The position numbers and the translations under genes were made by a program. Below the pieces are notes generated by a model. The model searched no databases. It saw only the letters and a program-made list of their open reading frames with translations, and was not told the DNA's origin. From NCBI GenBank assembly GCA_963768085.1, contig CAVYGO010000003.1, forward strand, positions 1,116,001 through 1,180,000: a DNA stretch of 64,000 bases. The letters are read 5' to 3'. Of this stretch, positions 53,224 through 61,211 are shown piece after piece; within the stretch, counting starts at the first letter, position 1, and each line of letters starts with the position of its first letter. Source of the stretch: Pukyongia sp963768085 (lineage in GTDB: Bacteria; Bacteroidota; Bacteroidia; Flavobacteriales; Flavobacteriaceae).

Positions 53224-54006
53224 TTATTGAGTTACGGATAATGTAAGATGATTTGAATCAGGTTCTGTAACCGGTCTGATCACGGCACCAGCACCAGTTG
53301 ATACGGGGTCAGCATACCCTTGAACTTTGATGGTATATGTATTTCCAATAACTAACCCGGTTAATGTCTTTGAAAAGGTCGAACTCCAGGTGGTCAACCA
53401 AATGCTAAATCCTCCTGGATTTCCACGTTCCAGGTGACTTTGAACGTTTTCTACCGTTCCTCCTACAACGGACGCTGAAGTTACATTATACACTCGCAGG
53501 TAGGCAAGTGAGGCCGAGTTGGTAGTTCCGAATCCAGACGCGGTTAAATTAACCATCACTGAAGTTTTTCTGGCGGTAAAAGTTAGACTCATGCCAGGAA
53601 TATCGGTGTACCAGTTCCGTCTAGTGTTTCATCAGTGGTTACCGTTACACTATCGATAGCGGGTTCCGGAACACTCCCGGGATTTATTGCAGTCCACGTG
53701 GTCCCTGCCCAATAAAAGAAACCAGGGCCGGTCGTTGTATTGGTATTGTAAACTAACAAGCCAGCAGCAGCCAGCAGGGCAGCTGGGTTATTCGGAAGTA
53801 CCTGTAACAGGAGCAATCGTACTTAGGTCAGTAATATCTACTCTGGGAATAAAAATTCCTTTATCACTACTATTCACTTCCATGATGGAACCATCACCCG
53901 GGGTAATTGTGTTAATACCAACCTGGCCGACTAATGCGGAGGTCATAAATAATAATAAGCAGGTTGAAAACAATTTGGGGACCTTCGGGAGGGTTATTGT
54001 TTTCAT
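53224..54006 (-). pseudogene. Broken relative of the small VGxNT/DKGxLIPRV surface proteins (two compensating indels)
   Basis: Three frame-shifted pieces give one protein-like sequence. The first piece (54006 to about 53800) has a signal peptide, VGQVGINTITPGDG and VNSSDKGIFIPRVDIT. The second has GLLVYNTNTTTGPGFFYW. The third has TDIPGMSLTFTARKTS and a jelly-roll-like C-terminus. The first and third pieces share a frame and the second is offset, consistent with one inserted base near 53797 and one deleted base near 53606. Corrected length is about 260 residues. It is related to the three intact small genes at 58.3-61.0 kb in its N-terminal part, but its C-terminal domain differs. Confidence 0.72.
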
Positions 54007-54158
54007 AACAAAGTATTTTAATAATTGTGAAATTATGAAACTTAGCGTTAAAAAAATAACATAGTAAAAAACATGTGCTTTTTTTTCGAGAAGATGTTTA
54101 ATAAATCAGTTAAATAGCATCATTGTGCTAATTAAAATATGATATTCGTTTCGGACAT

Positions 54159-54186
54159 AAAAAAACCCGGTGCGTGAGCACCGGGT
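54159..54186 (-). terminator. Intrinsic terminator downstream of the 1365-residue surface-protein gene
   Basis: A perfect inverted repeat (54165-54173 with 54178-54186, loop of four bases) on the minus strand is followed by seven U residues. It stands just beyond the stop of the giant DUF1028-T9SS gene. Confidence 0.9.
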
Positions 54187-54208
54187 TCTATTCGAGATTG
54201 AAATAGGT

Positions 54209-57200
54209 CTACTTCTTAATGATCTTCTTTGTTATTATTTCCGCTTCTGTTTCAATTCTTACAAAATATACTCCTGAAGGATATGAAGATATGTCAAGCA
54301 TAACAGTATTTTGGTTATTAACTATTTGCTGTGCCATGCTTCTTCCTCTTACATCAAATATCCGGATGGTGTTCATAAGAATGCCATTGGAATGAATATT
54401 CAATATATCTTCAGTAGGATTAGGGTACACAGAAATACTATCTAAAGTACTAGTTGTCTGTCCTAAGATATTTTCCTCTTCGAACTGTAATGTAAATCTT
54501 CCGTTGAAGGTTCCTTTGTTACTCTTGAATTCATAATTATCCTGAGTAAGATCAGTGATAATGTTCTCCTGATTGTCAACTAAATAGATAGTAGTGTTTG
54601 GAAGGATCGATCCTTCCAGACCTGCGATCGAGATCACATAGGTGGCCTCCTCCTCTACCTGGGAAGCAAATCCCATCGGGATCTTAATTTCATCATCGAA
54701 ACTTTCCCTGGTCTGAATACCTAATTGCTCGCTTCCGTCTTCTAAGTGAGAGTATAGAGACACTACGGTGGCCAATCTGTTGGAGTCCATATTGTCATCC
54801 AACTGAGCGGTTCCATCAGGTCTGAACCCAATTCCGGTATAACTACCAAGTTCGTATTGTTCATTGCGAACTTTCAGAACTAGTTTTTCAAGTCCTTCAG
54901 GTGTACGAAGTGTGGTGTTCCCACTAGTCAATCGCATGCTGTTATTAAAGTCTATACTTCCAGCGCCAAAAGCTTTGATACCGAATCCTTGTCCGGTAGA
55001 GATCACACCATTCGGCATTGTGCTGGTACCTGGATCATTTGCTGCCGGTACCCCCATAGTACCATTGTACATAGAAATATCATCCATCGAGAAGTTATTG
55101 GTCTGCGGTCCTGGAATCCCTGAGTTTGGTGTTGTTAAATGTTCCCAGAAGTATACTTCATTTATCAATGCATTATCTGCAACCAATGCACTGGCATCTA
55201 TTGGCGATGCGTAAGGATTAGCTAACACGTTAGGTGTTCCGTCAGGGTTAGACCCTAATCCATTAAATGTGATTGGTCTTGTTACCGTTCCATTGTTCAA
55301 TGTTCCCTGGGTGTAGGTCATATCGAATACAATAGTCGCAAGTGGATCTCCGCCATACGCAGGATCATTGTAAGAAGCCTGAGGATAAACCAAGTATCCT
55401 TCTCCAGGTGTTATAGATCCGGAAGCCGGATTCCATGCATTTTGGTCGTCATCGAGGAAATTCGTACCACCGGCCGGGATGCCCGGGTGCGGTATGAAGT
55501 TTCCAGATGTATATTCCTGTACGTTATAAGCATTTGTAAATACTCCTGTACGTGTCTCGGTGGTCATCGGGCTACCCATAACCATAAAATCACGTTGTTT
55601 TAATGGTGGTGTTGATAGTTCTACATTTATAGTTCCGTTATTACTAACAGTCGCATTTGGATCGGCTTGAACCACAACCCCTTGATGTTCTATTATAAGG
55701 GTTCCGTTTACGGTAATATCTCCATTGACGTTAAGGTAATCCCCCTGACTTATACGTAGCGTAGCGCCTGCTCCAATTGTTACCTGACAAGCATCTATAC
55801 TACCACCATCAGAAGCCGTTGTATAATTGTCTGTGATAGTTACTTCATTACCGATGGTTGGAGTACCTCCTACCCAGCTACCACCTGTATACTCAGAAGA
55901 AGCAGGGCAATTTAGAGTTAAGGCAGTGTTGTCGACGGCAAGGTCACTTGCCCATCCATTACCCGTCGTTCCTACAAATCTAAGTTTGATGCTTTTACCT
56001 TTATAGGCATCCAGGCTCACTGTTGTTGGGACCCAGGCGTTGTTATTCACACCGGTAACATTGAATATTTCGGACCATACACCCTCAATTTCACTAACCT
56101 GTAATGAAATCGTTCCTGTATTGGCTCCCCAAGAATGATAGTCGAATGTAAAATCGGCTCCTTGAGCGTATGTTAGATCGAAACAAGGACTTTCCAAAAT
56201 CGCTGTTGCATTTGAACCTATTTCTCCCGTAGTTCCATTTGTCGAAGCTTCGATATATAGATAATTTGTTCCTTCATTTGCCGAACTTGGCCCTGTATTT
56301 CCAGAAGGGGTGGATCCGGAAAATAAAATCCAGTCACCGTCATCTCCACTCGCCTGTTCCCATAAACCAATATCGCCTTCAAAACCTTCCGAATAATCAA
56401 ACACATCTACCGTATTTGTACAACTCACAAGTACAATGGGGGGTATGATATTAAGCGTATAGTCCTCAACCTCTCCGTCAAATCCTGTTTCGCATGAAGT
56501 TGGCGCTGAATTATTTTTAGCTGAAACTCGCATCCGCTTTGTTCCCAGTGATTCTGATCCTGAAACAGCAATGCTTAATGGAGATAATGAGGTCGTACCG
56601 CTGGATGTATTGGTAGCTGAACCAAGGTCATATTCTTCTCCCGGATCGCTGAAGTCGCTGTCATTATTCCAGTCGATCCATGCTTTGGCAAATACCGTAT
56701 TATTTCCGTCAGTATTAACGCTTACATTAAGATCATAGCTAACTCCTTGTTCCAAATCGGTTGAGATACCCGTAAAATCTTCATAACCAACGTCCTTTCC
56801 AGGCCCGTCAGAATTATTAATGGTATTTATATTGACATTGGTAATTCCTTTATTGGTGGTGGTATTTCCAGTTGAAGCACAAAAGGTGGGCGCAGAAGTT
56901 ATCACAATATCGTCAAGCGCCATATCACTTGTATCTCCTCCACCTGTAGTACCATTGAAACGCAGCCTGATAGTACTGCCTGCATATGCTGAAAGATCAA
57001 CTTGCTGGTTGTTCCAGCTATTTCCTTGATTTCCACTTAGGGACCATAAAGATGTCCATCCACTTCCAGCGTTCACTGAAAGATCCAGGCTACCCATGTT
57101 GGTTCCCCACATATGATAGTCAAAATTTATCAAAGTAGTTTGACTCGAAGGAATTTCGAAACAAGGAGAAGTCATTTGTGCACTGTCATTGGTCCCCTGG

Positions 57201-58306
57201 TTTGCTTCTACGAACATATAAAGTTGCCCTTGATTGGCTCCGGTAGGACCAGTACTTGCCGTTGGGGTCGAATGTCGAGAGCGTATCCAGGAATTGGTGG
57301 CATTACTTGGTGAACAGTTATTTTCATCTTTTATCCACATATATTCCTCAAAATCCATAGTATACGGATAAGTATTCACTGTTCCTCTGCAAGTTGGTGG
57401 AGGATAAGCCGAATCGTACGCGCATTGTAGTTCGTCTATTGGTTCTATCCAGGAAATGTTGGGATATAATGAAATATCTATGGTAGGTGAATTATCATTG
57501 GGGTCTGTGGGGTAAAGTACTTTTACGAACGCTGCCCTACCACTCATACCGCTGTTGGTACATCTGTTATCCGCTCCTACTCGTTTAGCTCCCTGCAAGG
57601 CAGCCATTAACTTATCGGCTAGGGTGCCGGTAGTGTTGATAAATGCTGCTTCCATGTCGTCCAATATATCCTGTCGCCCGGAACCTGCAGTAGATGTGTC
57701 TAAAATATTACCTTGAATAGAATAGTGCATACCGGTGGCAGCATCTATTCCTTGAATATCGCCTGCCCAGAAACCATTACTCGATCCGGTATAGCCAGCT
57801 GTGGTTATATTTCCTCCGCTGTCAATACCTACAATACCATATTGCCTGGTGCCCGGACCACTTCCGCAATCATTAGACTGCATATAAGAAATAATTTGAG
57901 CCGGGGTATCTCCGGCCTCCATACGGGTTCGAGCTCGATCCTGGTTACATGAAGTATAGGCTGCTTGAGTATGAATGGCTCCTAATAATACACCTGTACT
58001 AGGATGCCTTACTGGCTCACTTAAAAAATCGATGGTTCCACTGTAGCAACTACAAGCGGCTCCACCAATTTGACCAGTGACAGGATCGTATGCAACGATA
58101 GAAAAGGTATCTCCTTCATGATCTCTGGCCCTTGATGGGTCATCGTCGGGGATGTAATTAATTTCTTCAATCAACGCCTCCTGCGACTCTGCAGGTGAAT
58201 TTATAGGATTGTAAAAGAATACAGCACATAGTGCTGTAATACTTACTATAGTTACGGTCTTAAAATTACGGCTAAATGAATTTTGGGGATTGGGGGTCAA
58301 GTTCAT
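54209..58306 (-). CDS. DUF1028-MAM-GEVED-MAM surface protein with T9SS sorting domain
   Basis: A 1,365-residue exported protein. The N-terminal membrane-like segment (about 17-33) acts as a signal. A DUF1028 Ntn-hydrolase-like domain (67 to about 265) begins at DTFSIVAYDP, with Thr67 in the family's conserved nucleophile-like position, and includes YGIVGIDSGGNITTAGYTG. Then come a MAM/concanavalin-like domain (about 313-472), a GEVED domain (about 485-620, ending FDGEVEDYTLNI), a second MAM domain (about 636-795), a long beta-rich module (about 800-1270) and a type A T9SS sorting domain (VYPNPTEDILNI... KIIKK). Residues about 917-1174 are encoded by DNA identical to the downstream paralogue. 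Function is unknown. Confidence 0.88.
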   Translation of the reverse strand: MNLTPNPQNSFSRNFKTVTIVSITALCAVFFYNPINSPAESQEALIEEINYIPDDDPSRARDHEGDTFSIVAYDPVTGQIGGAACSCYSGTIDFLSEPVRHPSTGVLLGAIHTQAAYTSCNQDRARTRMEAGDTPAQIISYMQSNDCGSGPGTRQYGIVGIDSGGNITTAGYTGSSNGFWAGDIQGIDAATGMHYSIQGNILDTSTAGSGRQDILDDMEAAFINTTGTLADKLMAALQGAKRVGADNRCTNSGMSGRAAFVKVLYPTDPNDNSPTIDISLYPNISWIEPIDELQCAYDSAYPPPTCRGTVNTYPYTMDFEEYMWIKDENNCSPSNATNSWIRSRHSTPTASTGPTGANQGQLYMFVEANQGTNDSAQMTSPCFEIPSSQTTLINFDYHMWGTNMGSLDLSVNAGSGWTSLWSLSGNQGNSWNNQQVDLSAYAGSTIRLRFNGTTGGGDTSDMALDDIVITSAPTFCASTGNTTTNKGITNVNINTINNSDGPGKDVGYEDFTGISTDLEQGVSYDLNVSVNTDGNNTVFAKAWIDWNNDSDFSDPGEEYDLGSATNTSSGTTSLSPLSIAVSGSESLGTKRMRVSAKNNSAPTSCETGFDGEVEDYTLNIIPPIVLVSCTNTVDVFDYSEGFEGDIGLWEQASGDDGDWILFSGSTPSGNTGPSSANEGTNYLYIEASTNGTTGEIGSNATAILESPCFDLTYAQGADFTFDYHSWGANTGTISLQVSEIEGVWSEIFNVTGVNNNAWVPTTVSLDAYKGKSIKLRFVGTTGNGWASDLAVDNTALTLNCPASSEYTGGSWVGGTPTIGNEVTITDNYTTASDGGSIDACQVTIGAGATLRISQGDYLNVNGDITVNGTLIIEHQGVVVQADPNATVSNNGTINVELSTPPLKQRDFMVMGSPMTTETRTGVFTNAYNVQEYTSGNFIPHPGIPAGGTNFLDDDQNAWNPASGSITPGEGYLVYPQASYNDPAYGGDPLATIVFDMTYTQGTLNNGTVTRPITFNGLGSNPDGTPNVLANPYASPIDASALVADNALINEVYFWEHLTTPNSGIPGPQTNNFSMDDISMYNGTMGVPAANDPGTSTMPNGVISTGQGFGIKAFGAGSIDFNNSMRLTSGNTTLRTPEGLEKLVLKVRNEQYELGSYTGIGFRPDGTAQLDDNMDSNRLATVVSLYSHLEDGSEQLGIQTRESFDDEIKIPMGFASQVEEEATYVISIAGLEGSILPNTTIYLVDNQENIITDLTQDNYEFKSNKGTFNGRFTLQFEEENILGQTTSTLDSISVYPNPTEDILNIHSNGILMNTIRIFDVRGRSMAQQIVNNQNTVMLDISSYPSGVYFVRIETEAEIITKKIIKK
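54784..55558. repeat. 775-bp direct repeat, left copy
   Basis: Identical, base for base by eye, to 61787-62561, inside two paralogous minus-strand genes. A wider flank (about 54481-55600) differs by few bases. The copies lie in the same orientation 7,003 bp apart. Confidence 0.85.
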
Positions 58307-58352
58307 GGTGTTAAATATAAGTAGGTTTTGGGGGTATATTTTCTGGGTTTAA

Positions 58353-59201
58353 CTAGTTTTGATTTACAAGGGTGATGGTCATTTCTCCGTACTGGGCGTC
58401 GTTTACGCCATTGGCGCCAGCATATCCACTGGTGTCTTTTCCGAACCAACTAGCATTATTACTATTGTTCGAGCTTCCCTGATACCATTCACGCCCTCTT
58501 ACTTTAAAGGTATACGTATTGTTGGCATCAAGATCAACGTTGTAGACAATAGTACCTGCCTGGCCTAAGTAATTATAGTTAGCACCACTAATTCGCTTGG
58601 ACGAGCTAGTGAGGTATTGCTCTGATACCTTAGTGAAGGTACCCGAATTGTTAGTGTCCATCCATAGGCTCATCGATCCCTGGATCGCACCATCGGAATT
58701 TGTCATAAGGTTTTCACCAGCTGTCATATAGGCCTTGGTAATAATCTGGTAAGTACCTGAAAATGGAATCGCAATATTTCCGGTATCAAGCCCGGTTATA
58801 TCGACATAGTTCGTCGAATAACAGTTACATGGGTTTTTTGTAGCACGAACTTCTGCTGTTTGATCAAATTTAAGGGTATAACCCTCGTTAAATAGTCTTC
58901 GCCATACACTACCGTCATAATAATAGAATCCGGGTTCTACCATGGTCGAACCTGAACCGGCTTTTGTAGTGTTGTACACAAACAACCCTGTAGATGGTGC
59001 CGGTGTGATCGTGGTATTATCGTCACTTCCGGTAAGTGTTACCCTGGGAATCAGGATCCCCTTATCGGTACTACGTACTTCGAAGGCTGCTCCTGTTGCT
59101 ACAGAAGCACCAGTATTAACGCCCACCTGTGCTGTAGATTCTTGTATAAATCCACACACTAAGGCAATATTCAGTAAATATAAAAAGTATGATCTTTTCA
59201 T
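58353..59201 (-). CDS. Small secreted surface protein, VGxNT/DKGxLIPRV family (paralogue 1)
   Basis: From the ATG at 59201 about 282 residues: signal peptide, then AQVGVNTGASVATGAAFEV, STDKGILIPRVTL and GLFVYNTTKAGSG with a YYYDGSVWRRLF segment. The C-terminal 150 residues are a beta-sandwich, perhaps C1q/TNF-like (SLWMDTNNSGTFTKV, TFKVRGREWYQG, TITLVNQN). There is no T9SS sorting tail. The family head resembles the start of many Bacteroidota surface and tail-fibre-like proteins. It is the last of three tandem paralogues, just upstream of the 1,365-residue gene. Function unknown; adhesive or assembly role inferred. Confidence 0.75.
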   Translation of the reverse strand: MKRSYFLYLLNIALVCGFIQESTAQVGVNTGASVATGAAFEVRSTDKGILIPRVTLTGSDDNTTITPAPSTGLFVYNTTKAGSGSTMVEPGFYYYDGSVWRRLFNEGYTLKFDQTAEVRATKNPCNCYSTNYVDITGLDTGNIAIPFSGTYQIITKAYMTAGENLMTNSDGAIQGSMSLWMDTNNSGTFTKVSEQYLTSSSKRISGANYNYLGQAGTIVYNVDLDANNTYTFKVRGREWYQGSSNNSNNASWFGKDTSGYAGANGVNDAQYGEMTITLVNQN

Positions 59202-59216
59202 GATAACATGCATTTA

Positions 59217-60038
59217 TTAAAATTGTCTCAATAAAGTGATAGTCATATAACTTATATGGGCATCGGATCTTCCACCCCCTCCGTTGTTCCCATTGTATTG
59301 GGTAGAGTTGAGTCCCCAAAATCCATAACCCCAGCCACCGAAATTACTCCAGGTATTACGCTCGTCCCATTCGCGGGCTTTCACCACGAAATCGTATGGG
59401 GTCCCGGCTTCCAGATCCACATTGTAAATAAACATACCATTTCTTTGAAGTGCGTGGAAAGACCCGGTACTACCCATTTTTTTTGATACAGAGGTAAGCC
59501 ACATTTCATCCACTTTTACACCGTCAATTTCCAGCCAAATGGAACAGGTGCCAACACCGGGATCTGCCCCGGTTGGTTTGAGTCCGGCACCATATGCACC
59601 ATTCACAATCACCTGGTAGGTTCCTGTAATTGGGACGGTGATTTCCTGGTCGAGTCCGGTTAATGTATATTCTGTGGTTTGGTTTAAGGCCCTTACCATG
59701 GCTGTTTGATAGAATTGTTCCGAGTAGCCGCGATTGTATATTCGTATCCATTCGCTTCCATCCCAGAAGTACATTCCCGGGCTTACTCGATCGTTTCCTG
59801 AACCGGCGGTCGCCGTATTATAGACCCATAGCCCTTCTACCTGGGCCGGATCAATGGTTGAATTATCTGAACGGTCGGTAAGTGCCACTCGAGGTATAAG
59901 CAGACCTTTGTCGCTGCTCTCCATTTGAAAGATCGCACCGTCTTCCAGGGTATCGGTCCCAATGGCAACCTGAGCACCTAAATCCTTGCTGCATAATAGC
60001 AGGCAGGATATCATAGTGAATAGCATTAATTTTTTCAT
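59217..60038 (-). CDS. Small secreted surface protein, VGxNT/DKGxLIPRV family (paralogue 2)
   Basis: A 273-residue protein with signal peptide (LMLFTMISCLLLCSKDLGAQ), then VAIGTDTLEDGAIFQM, SSDKGLLIPRVALTDR and GLWVYNTATAGSGNDRVSPGMYFW. The C-terminal beta-sandwich has IDGVKVDEMWL, FVVKAREWDERN and a Gly/Asn-rich loop (NGNNGGGGRSD) before MTITLLRQF. Compared with its neighbours it replaces the SLWMDTNNSG hairpin by SIWLEIDGVK. No sorting tail. It is co-directional and four bases or so from its downstream paralogue. Confidence 0.75.
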   Translation of the reverse strand: MKKLMLFTMISCLLLCSKDLGAQVAIGTDTLEDGAIFQMESSDKGLLIPRVALTDRSDNSTIDPAQVEGLWVYNTATAGSGNDRVSPGMYFWDGSEWIRIYNRGYSEQFYQTAMVRALNQTTEYTLTGLDQEITVPITGTYQVIVNGAYGAGLKPTGADPGVGTCSIWLEIDGVKVDEMWLTSVSKKMGSTGSFHALQRNGMFIYNVDLEAGTPYDFVVKAREWDERNTWSNFGGWGYGFWGLNSTQYNGNNGGGGRSDAHISYMTITLLRQF

Positions 60039-60060
60039 ATCGTAGGCTTTAATTTGGAGC

Positions 60061-60894
60061 TTATTGTTGTCTTACTAGTGTAATAGTCATTGTTCCCCTC
60101 TGGGCATCTTCAATTAAGCTGGAGCCGATATAGCCATCGGTATCGCGGCCAAAGGTTCCTACATCCACACCATTTCTATCCCATTCTCTACCCATTACTT
60201 TGAAGCTGTAGGAATTCACGACATCGAGGGTAACGTTGTAAACGATTGTTGTTGAGTGAGCAAGATTATAGAAATCTGTAGTTGAATTAACAGTCTTCGA
60301 AGTGGCCGTTAGGAAAGATTCTTCCAGTTTTGTGAATGTACCAGAATTATTGGTGTCCATCCATAAACTAATAGATCCTGTACAAGCACCATCAGGTGTT
60401 CCTGTAGTAAGGTCACCCGCCGAAAGATATCCGCGAACAATTATCTGGTATTCACCACTAAACGGAATATTAAAATCTCCCGTATCTAAATCATCTATAT
60501 CCACATAAACAGCAGGATCCGAGTCGGCACCTGTCTCACTGGTTTGTTTATAACGCAGGGTGTAACCCTGGTTGTATATCCTTCTCCATTGAGCGCTATC
60601 CCAGTAATAGAAACCCGGCGTTACTTGAAAAGGCAATACTCCGGCAAAAACTGTATTATATACTAAAAGTCCTGTAGTGGCATTTGGAGTAATTGTTGTT
60701 GTGTCGTTAGTTCCTGTCAATTCAACTCTGGGGATCAGGAATCCTCCATCACTTGCATTGATGTCTAATAATGCACCACTAGACGGAGAGGAAGTATTAA
60801 TTCCTACCTGTTGTGCTATTCCGTTATAACCTGTTAGGAAAAAGCCGAGTAGCATAAGTAGGTAGCAAATCTTTGGGGTAATGTTCGATTGCAT
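60061..60894 (-). CDS. Small secreted surface protein, VGxNT/DKGxLIPRV family (paralogue 3)
   Basis: From the ATG at 60894 about 277 residues with a signal peptide (LLMLLGFFLTGYNGIAQ), followed by QVGINTSSPSSGALL, ASDGGFLIPRVELTG and GLLVYNTVFAG. The C-terminal part has SLWMDTNNSGTFTKLEESFL, SFKVMGREWDRNG and TMTITLVRQQ. A GTG at 60963 would add 23 residues upstream of the signal peptide and is less likely. It is the first of the three paralogues to be transcribed and lies between the two giant DUF1028 genes. Confidence 0.75.
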   Translation of the reverse strand: MQSNITPKICYLLMLLGFFLTGYNGIAQQVGINTSSPSSGALLDINASDGGFLIPRVELTGTNDTTTITPNATTGLLVYNTVFAGVLPFQVTPGFYYWDSAQWRRIYNQGYTLRYKQTSETGADSDPAVYVDIDDLDTGDFNIPFSGEYQIIVRGYLSAGDLTTGTPDGACTGSISLWMDTNNSGTFTKLEESFLTATSKTVNSTTDFYNLAHSTTIVYNVTLDVVNSYSFKVMGREWDRNGVDVGTFGRDTDGYIGSSLIEDAQRGTMTITLVRQQ

Positions 60895-61211
60895 GATACT
60901 GTATTTAATAGATTTTGAGCAGTACAAGTATAAGGCTAAAGGAAAAATAAATCGATAAGACACAAAAAATTTCGATGAAATACACTATTTATAGATAAAA
61001 GACAGAAAAATCCGACATAAAATAAAGAAAATTAACAAAGTAAGATTGAGAGCTACTTAAATTACAATGGTTGGTACTTAGCGAATATTATAGTGATATG
61101 ATGAAATTTCCCTTGTTTAAAAAGGAAAGAAGTCATGGTGATAAAGTTCGTATAATAATAAATAGAGGCCGGTTACTTAGTTCGCCGGCCCTGTTATTTG
61201 AGTTATATAGA
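60895..61211. other. Intergenic region between the small surface-protein genes and the second DUF1028 gene
   Basis: No gene with family support is seen. Near the left end a minus-strand TATACTTG (60925-60932) resembles a weak -7 box for the paralogue-3 gene. Near the right end a 6-bp G/C stem (61167-61172 with 61185-61190, loop of 12 bases) may be a weak terminator for the DUF1028 gene to the right; it has no strong U-tract. Confidence 0.45.

Noticed and set aside
54864..55214. Two identical 116-residue plus-strand frames in the giant surface genes (also at 61867-62217)
   Set aside because: They are antisense to the T9SS proteins and are identical only because the underlying DNA repeat is identical.
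53224..60963. Prophage or tail-fibre module
   Set aside because: The head motif resembles those of tail-fibre-like proteins, but no terminase, portal, capsid, integrase or lysis gene is present.
61167..61190. Strong terminator after the second DUF1028 gene
   Set aside because: Only a 6-bp stem with a 12-base loop and a weak U-run; kept as a note in the intergenic entry.
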